Shown here piece by piece: positions 58,231 through 64,000 of a DNA stretch of 64,000 nt (positions are counted from its first letter, which is position 1; each line of letters begins with the position of its first letter). The DNA lies in contig NW_026570276.1 of the NCBI RefSeq assembly GCF_019649055.1, positions 620,001 through 684,000 of the forward strand, read 5' to 3'. Source of the stretch: Paramacrobiotus metropolitanus (taxonomy: Eukaryota > Tardigrada > Eutardigrada > Parachela > Macrobiotidae). Both the position numbers and the translations under genes were made by a program. The notes below the pieces were generated by a model that worked only from the letters and a program-made list of their open reading frames with translations, did no database searches and was not told where the DNA came from.

Positions 58231-59229
58231 TTAAGAAATATTTATATTCTGTCGAGAATACTTCAAAAATATTTAAAGAAAAGACGGGCAAATTACTAGC
58301 GCGGTTTACCATCTAAGTTTACTAAATTTGGTTTCGAGCACACCTAATCTTTGCTCGCGCAAGGATCTTCTGCTTACCCCTAACATAGAGTTCTGGGTAA
58401 TTTAACGGTTCCAAAAACATCTACAGAAAAATATTAACTGGAGAATTCGTGGAAGGTGCATTGATAAGGTTCCTGAAGATGGGCACTATCCCAATCGCTT
58501 AAAAGCCCCCTAGCTCCATACAAGCATGCTAAAAGATTTCACTTTTAATACTGCGAATTTGCGATGAAAGGTGATACTGAAAAAGTCCAAAAACACAAGC
58601 ACAACCCATGTATGGAAATATTTAGAATTTATTTCACAAAACTGCCTCAAGTTGGCTGTCAAGCGCTGTAAATAAACTTCAGAATTTGTTCATAGACAAT
58701 CTCGGGTGGTTAGTCTTAAAATAAAATGTTAGCCTCCTAAATGTTAGCCAAATCACGGTGCCATACCGGGCACTCCAACTGCGTCACGCACGGGAAGTCT
58801 AAAAGAATTGACTGTTTTTAAACAAAACTTTATTCAAAAGAAAGAGGTTTTTGAGGAATAAATGACAGCTTGGAAGAAATGACTCGTAACTCAAAAAGAT
58901 TTCGTATTGAGCGTTTTCAACAGACCTTATGCGCCAAACTGATACCCTGCCTGTGCAAGTGTCAGTAAAATTCGTCTAGCACATCACCGATCTACGGCGA
59001 CCCGTTTTAGAATTGATAGAAAATATTTTGTTGTTATCGGACGCTTTTGTCTTTGCCGGCACCCGTCTAAATGCGCCGTTGACTAATTTTAAGACTGGCA
59101 CACTCAAGCCTTCAAGGTGCAAAAAATTAGAAATAGAACATACGGCAACGCATAATGCATATTCTGGAAGAAAAGAGTTTGTATTTCTTGGTTTCTTTGC
59201 CCGTGCCTAACGTATTTTTGTAACGGTTG

Positions 59230-60660
59230 TTATTCTCCTTGTCGGCAAGTGACTGTGTATGTGGTTCACTGCTGGTTCATCTGGTTCTGTGTGTCACTGT
59301 ATGTGGTCTGGTTCACGGTTGTATAGGATCTGGTTCACGGGTAGATAGGGTGGCAGTGTGTCGGCAAGTGACTGTGTATGTGGTTCACTGCTGGTTCTAT
59401 GTGGTTGTATAGGTTTATCTGGTTCACGGGGTAGACTGGTAGGGTGGCAGTGTGTCGGCAAGTGACTGTGTATGTGGTTCACTGCTGGTTCACTATAGGT
59501 GGTTATGTGGTTCTAGACTGGTTCACTGCTGGTTCACTGCGGGGTAGACTGGGGTGGCAGTGTGTCGGCAAGTGACTGTGTATGTGGTTCACTGCTGGTT
59601 CACTGATGGTTCTATGTGGTTCTATAGGTTTATCTGGTTCACGGGGTAGACTGGTAGGGTGGCAGTGTGTCGGCAAGTGACTGTGTATGTGGTTCACTGC
59701 CGGTTCAATGGTGGTTCTATGTGGTTCTATAGGTTCACCTGGTTCACGGGGTAGAGTGGTAGTGTGACTGTGTGTCTGCAAGTGACTGTGTATGTGGTTC
59801 ACTGCTGGTTCACTGATGGTTCTATGTGGTTCTATAGGTTCACCTGGTTCACGGGGTAGAGTGGCAATGTGACAGTGTGTCTGCAAGTGACTGTGTACGT
59901 GGTTCACTGCCGGTTCACTGATGGTTCTATGTGGTTCTATAGGTTCACCTGGTTCACGGGGTAGAGTGGTAGTGTGACAGAGTGTCGGCAAATGATACGT
60001 GGTTCACTGCTGGTTCACTAATGGGTCTATGTGGTTCTATAGGTTCACCTGGTTCACGGGGTAGAGTGGCAATTTGACAGTGTGTCTGCAAGTGACTGTG
60101 TACGTGGTTCACTGCTGGTTCACTGATGGTTCTATGTGGTTCTATAGGTTCACCTGGTTCACGGGGTAGAGTGGCAATGTGACAGTGTGTCTGCAAGTGA
60201 CTGTGTACGTGGTTCACTGCCGGTTCACTGATGGTTCTATGTGGTTCTATAGGTTCACCTGGTTCACAGGGCAGAGTGGTAGTGTGACAGAGTGTCGGCA
60301 AATGATACGTGGTTCACTGCTGGTTCACTAATGGGTCTATGTGGTTCTATAGGTTCACCTGGTTCACGGGGTAGAGTGGCAATGTGACAGTGTGTCTGCA
60401 AGTGACTGTGTACGTGGTTCACTGCTGGTTCACTGGTGGTTCCATGTGGTTCTATAGGTTCACGGGGTAGAGTGGTAGTGCGACAGTGTGTCTGCAAGTG
60501 ACTGTGTACGTGGTTCACTGCTGGTTCGCTGGTGGTTCAATGTGGTTCTATAGGTTCACCTGGTTCACGAGGTAAAGTGGTTGTGTGGCACAAGTAAGCG
60601 CTAACATGGTTAGCTGGTGATTCTACAGTGGTTCTGTAGGTTCAGAACCAGTGAACCACT
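59230..60660. repeat. right arm array of the 7.6-kb element
   Basis: About ten to twelve units of roughly 90-125 bases: GGTTCTATAGGTTCACCTGG, TTCACGGGGTAGAGTGGCAA, TGTGACAGTGTGTCTGCAAG, TGACTGTGTACGTGGTTCAC, TGCTGGTTCACTGATGG. Units vary in length by internal loss (for example 59340-59560 and 59980-60010). They are the inverse of the left arm units. The minus strand is open over long stretches because the units have few stops. Confidence 0.92.
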
Positions 60661-60693
60661 AATGTCCTAACTTGGACATTCTCTCCAGTTTGT

Positions 60694-61027
60694 TGGGTTC
60701 TGAGATCGGCAGCACAAGAGAGGTACAGGGAGCCGCTGCAGACAGCTTTGTTGCCGCTTCATTTTTTTCGGTTTGCTTGCGTTTTACGCTCGGCATGGTA
60801 TACAGGGACACTCAAAGGCTGCAGTTTCGGGCCTGGGGCCGTGTTTTAAACCGCCCAACATAGCTTGTACGTGGACAAGAAAGTACATGGACCGTGATAT
60901 AACTAGATTATTATTTGTACATCAGCCTGGCAGTGTGATTAACGCCACTTGGGCTATCTGTACGCGATGTTTGCTTGCTTAATATAATAATTATGAGTTT
61001 AGGACTACGATAAATGTACGTTTGTAC
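60694..61027. other. spacer right of the large foldback element
   Basis: Unique sequence; short frames at 60672-60982 cross the element boundary and are not credible genes. Confidence 0.4.
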
Positions 61028-61165
61028 AGTGCCGCAATCAAACGGCACAATTGTGGTGGTAGCGCCTGGCAAACAGTGCCGCAATCAAACGGCACAATTG
61101 TGGTGGTAGCGCATGGCAAAGTTTTCTTCGTAGTATTGACTTTACCGTTTACTGTGGAGCTGTAA
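61028..61165 (+). pseudogene. decayed relative of the 41-aa microprotein, with a 47-bp duplication
   Basis: The frame ending at TAA 61163-61165 reads NGTIVVVAHGKVFFVVLTL, similar to IGTIAVVVIAGGLFFTVFTL of the frame at 38920-39045. The sequence AGTGCCGCAATCAAACGGCA and what follows is duplicated exactly in tandem with a 47-base period (61028 and 61075), which shifts the frame, and no start codon is in phase. The two loci also share downstream non-coding similarity (TGATGAAACGA at about 61226). Confidence 0.45.
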
Positions 61166-62125
61166 GTCTGTCACTGTACCATGCTCATTTTAATATTATC
61201 GAAGACCACTTTCTGACTGCGGCATGATGAAACGAATTCAAGTCGGTCAGTGCCGGAGAGCGTTCCATCGGTCACTTTTGAAATAAGAAGTTTAAATTAA
61301 AATAAATCAGTATGTATGGTTTGCAGCAGTTAAAGGAATCGTAAAGGCTTTAGCATTTCTTTTAAAAACCTGATTCTTGCTTTCGGTGTGCAAACGTTGG
61401 AGCGATAGTAACGCCACGACATTTAAACTGAATTTTCTGAAGTTGGTTAATTTTGTTTCAAGCAGTTTTCTTGTAATACTCGTACATTGTTGTTTTACTC
61501 TCAACTTTTGTGGTGAATGACCAACTAAGTTTATTATTAGTGTTTCATAGTTTCAAGGTTTTTCTAAATAGGAGACCAGGTAAAAGTTTGTTTTCCCAAA
61601 CCAGAAAGAAAACACAATATTCTCTTGTGCATCTGTGAGCAAGTTTTTTTATGTCGAGGCGCACAGCTTTCGATTCTTTCACTCTGATCCACGTTCTCTA
61701 ACATTTTTAATAAAATTTGATACCGCATATTTCTACTGTGAACGTGCCTTAATTACGTTATGCCGGCTTTGTTTTTACTGCGCACAAATTTACAAATACT
61801 GCAACCATCGTACATAATACAGCTTTTGTACTTACGAATTGTGCGTTGACACCGCAAAGAACAAGGGATTCTACTTATCAGTATTGACTAATGAGAGCAA
61901 AGGCACAAATGTTCGACAACACAATCTTACCCATATTTATTTTTAAAGTGACTCGATTATGCCAGTTATTGTCTCAGCCATTGTGTCAATATTGACAAAA
62001 CTAACACAGTACTCTAACTTATAAATGGCTACCCTCGCCACCATAGAATAAAAATTAAACAATCTTCTTTCAATACTCTCCACGGTTGTCTGAACTTAAG
62101 GAATAACGCGCTGACAGGTTCTGTC
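61166..62125. other. 5' flank of GPCR copy 4
   Basis: Its first part (61200-61290) is similar to 39090-39190 upstream of GPCR copy 3, supporting duplication of a larger block. No gene is seen; frames at 61307-61504 (-) and 61635-61817 (+) have no support. Confidence 0.45.
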
Positions 62126-63542
62126 ATGGACACTTTTGCAATCGCACTTTCTTTGACAACTTCAGTGTTTGGAGTGATTAATAATACTAATGTAAGCGTG
62201 ACCAGCGAAGGCTATTTTGAGCATAACTCAACCGATAATCCGACTCCCGCCCCATGGTATCCTCTGGGATCATTGTACACCGAAGAGCAAGTTCGCGAGG
62301 CGTATCAGGCTTGTCGCGCTGTGTTCTTTTGCCTGTTGATTCTGTGCACCGTGGGCAATGGACTTAATCTAGTGGTGTTAATCCGCAGTGCGCCCACCTG
62401 GAAAACATCCGCCTGCCATTATATGATCGGCGCGGCAGTGGCAGATCTGCTTGCGCTGTAAGTTAACAGATAAAAGACATTCACAGTATTCCAGTTTTGC
62501 GTTATTATGGACGCCAGGAGGAAGACACTTTCAAGATATCTGGCATCGCCACCATCGGGAACGAAATTTATGGAAATTTTGTAGTTCTCTCTCATTGAAA
62601 AAGGAGGAGCCAACACTTTTAATAGTGTTCTGATGTCTCAGCTCGTATCGTGCGGCGAACATACATCTACGGTTCTACTTATGGATGTTCTGTATCTTTT
62701 AAGTACCACAGAGGGTTTCTAAACTTTAAGCATTCTAATAACGCTTTAAAACTCGAATTTGAGGTTGGCTTGACAAATCCTTATCGGCGCTTTACTTACA
62801 AAAAAAGATGACGGTTTAATTCCAACCCCCATACTCTCAAAATGTGTGAAGGTCTGCTTTAAACAAATTAAAGCTAAAAAAAAAGAAAATGAGCGAATTA
62901 ATATCATTCATAGCGCTCACACGCGCGCATCGGTGCCGCATTTCCTGGCGCAACCGATGCTTTGTCGCGTTAATGAAAGCCGCTTTTTTTGGCTGCCCAT
63001 TACGCGATGATCTCGGACAGGAGCGAAAAGAATTTAAAATACATAAAATTAATTAATTTCGGCTTACCACAGTAAATTCCATGAAATGATAAAAGTAAAT
63101 GGTATACACAAGTTATTTTTCAGATGGCTCGGTTTATGGATGTTTTGGTCGGACGAAAGAATAAACGGGAACTTCGGCAACCGGTTTGACAACCTCATTA
63201 TTCCGTGGTTCTCCGAGGCCACAATGTGTTTATCCGATTGGTAAGGTTTGCGAAAATACCAATTACCATCGTGTGCCATGAATACGACTACTTTTTAGGA
63301 TTTTGGTTGTGTTCTCCTGGGAACGACTGCTTGTGTGTCTGAGCGTTTATCGATTTGGATTCCTGCAGCGGGTTGTGACGGCGCGTGTGCTGATTGTCGT
63401 TCTCCTGGTTCTATCGTTGGCCTGCTATTCATTCGAGTTTGTCCAGTATTACTTTCTGTACACCCATGACTTCACGAGCCCTGTCATTATTCCCGATCCG
63501 TGGTGGGTCAATGAGTGGCGCCGCATTAACAGACTCGGATTA
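62126..63542 (+). CDS. rhodopsin-like GPCR, copy 4 (exons 1-3; 3' end beyond window)
   Basis: Exons 62126-62457, 63124-63240 and 63299-63542, in phases 2, 2, 0, match the other copies. The N-tail has several N-x-S/T sites (NNTNVSV, NSTDN). TM1 is LLILCTVGNGLNLVVLIRS, TM2 starts SACHYMIGAAVADLLAL, TM3 is IPWFSEATMCLSDW | ILVVFSWERLL and TM4 is VLIVVLLVLSLACYSFEF. Exon 3 ends at GGATTA|GTAAGA, the conserved place. The last exon (TM5-TM7 and tail) was not found in the remaining 458 bases, so the gene runs off the window. It is most like copy 3 in its exon 2. Confidence 0.85.
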
Positions 63543-64000
63543 GTAAGAAGAATGTGGTAGTCTAAAGCAAGGAAAGGACAGCTGTTAGCAACTTGGCTAT
63601 GTGAATGTTAGCGGTTAACGGATTATACTAGTTCGCGTGGTACTGCCAGAATGTGAATGTTTACAGTTTTACGTGTGAAGCGATTGGTGTCAACGATTAC
63701 AGTCGTTGCACTGTTTTTGTTGTGTTGTTGTATTGTTTTTGCAATTGATAAAAATCCATTTCAGAAAAAAATATATTTATTTCTCGTTAAACCTCGAGAA
63801 AAAAAATTTTTCTCGTTAAACCTTAACATGTTAAAATTTTTGCCGGCGACAGAAGCCTTAATCCAAAATATTAACCTTCTGAATGTTTTCAAGTAAATCG
63901 AAATAAAAGCTTATGCAGATCAGACGAATTAACTGCTACTCTAGTCAACCGAAAACTTATTTCTTACCAAAGTGTGTGTAAATTCACCATATCTAATATT
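63543..64000 (+). other. start of intron 3 of GPCR copy 4
   Basis: Follows the phase-0 donor GTAAGA. The frame 63657-63896 has a hydrophobic stretch but does not match TM5-TM7 of the paralogues, so it is not exon 4. Rich in A/T. Confidence 0.6.

Larger units (their letters stand above)
53946..59225. other. interior of the 7.6-kb element
   Basis: 5.3 kb without a supported gene. The frame 54102-54569 (155 codons, +) overlaps 53865-54263 on the minus strand; neither is recognised. A basic minus-strand frame at 54871-55089 ends in a stop and may be an exon relic. Other contents are a MITE at 56180-56370, a roughly 460-base imperfect tandem duplication at 57490-58230, and scattered GGTGGCAATAGCC-type units (55440-55550, 57640-57790, 58100-58220). 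Confidence 0.45.
53072..60693. mobile_element. 7.6-kb foldback element with 9-bp target duplication
   Basis: The nine bases CCAGTTTGT flank it (53072-53080 and 60685-60693). Its ends are inverted around the palindrome AATGTCCAAGTTAGGACATT, followed at the left by AGTGGTTC and preceded at the right by GAACCACT. The left arm (53100-53560, resuming at 53905-53945) and the long right arm (59230-60660) are arrays of an about 120-base unit in opposite orientation (GTGAACCAGGTGAACCTATA at left; TATAGGTTCACCTGGTTCAC at right). The 5.3-kb interior has minisatellite-like tracts but no recognisable transposase. The frames rich in PREPGEPIEPHRT come from the arms and are artefacts. Confidence 0.88.

Noticed and set aside
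59294-60518. Minus-strand frames encoding PREPGEPIEPHRT repeats (also 53347-53577, +)
   Set aside because: They follow the inverted arms of the foldback element; unit lengths vary without keeping the frame and there is no start or signal context.
63657-63896. Last exon of GPCR copy 4
   Set aside because: It lacks the TM6 and TM7 motifs found in exon 4 of all other copies.

Overview
The window is nuclear DNA of an invertebrate animal. It holds intron-containing genes with GT...AG introns, AATAAA signals, secreted leucine-rich-repeat (LRR) proteins, seven-transmembrane receptors and a dense load of transposon-derived repeats. No bacterial or plant features are seen. The exact organism cannot be fixed from sequence alone. 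A small-genome ecdysozoan such as a tardigrade is a low-confidence guess.

Protein genes fall into three duplicated families. (1) 0.97-9.73 kb, + strand: two head-to-tail paralogues for secreted LRR proteins (784 and 752 aa). They share two intron positions, and a third intron is present only in the first copy. (2) 11.6-26.6 kb, - strand: two paralogues of an unrecognised type I membrane protein. Copy B (256 aa, five exons) closes in frame from signal peptide to tail. Copy A has three matching exons at 18.9-20.7 kb. Its matching last exon lies about 7 kb away, beyond an LTR retroelement and a GTACA satellite, and no first exon was found. (3) 29.6-64 kb: four rhodopsin-like GPCR genes with the same four-exon structure (one on -, three on +, the last cut by the window end), plus two decayed fragments. 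A 41-residue one-membrane-segment microprotein lies upstream of the third GPCR, and a decayed relative lies upstream of the fourth.

The rest is mostly repeats. There is a gag-only LTR element in copy A's putative intron (13.07-17.87 kb), followed by a pentanucleotide satellite with higher-order structure (18.02-18.73 kb). There is a relic of a P-element/THAP9-like transposase (27.4-28.05 kb), a LINE 3' relic (44.6 kb), two or three MITEs, a large near-perfect hairpin (48.1-48.86 kb) and a 29-bp minisatellite (50.0-51.16 kb).

The most striking content is a set of foldback-type elements. Their long inverted arms are themselves arrays of short degenerate repeats. Two have clear 9-bp target duplications: 45308-47225 and the 7.6-kb 53081-60684. 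At least five smaller ones each use a different arm motif yet share the same strand-asymmetric core of CCTAAGAAA (or TTTCTTAGG) repeats. This modular design (variable arms, constant core, nesting in one another) is the best candidate for an undescribed system here.
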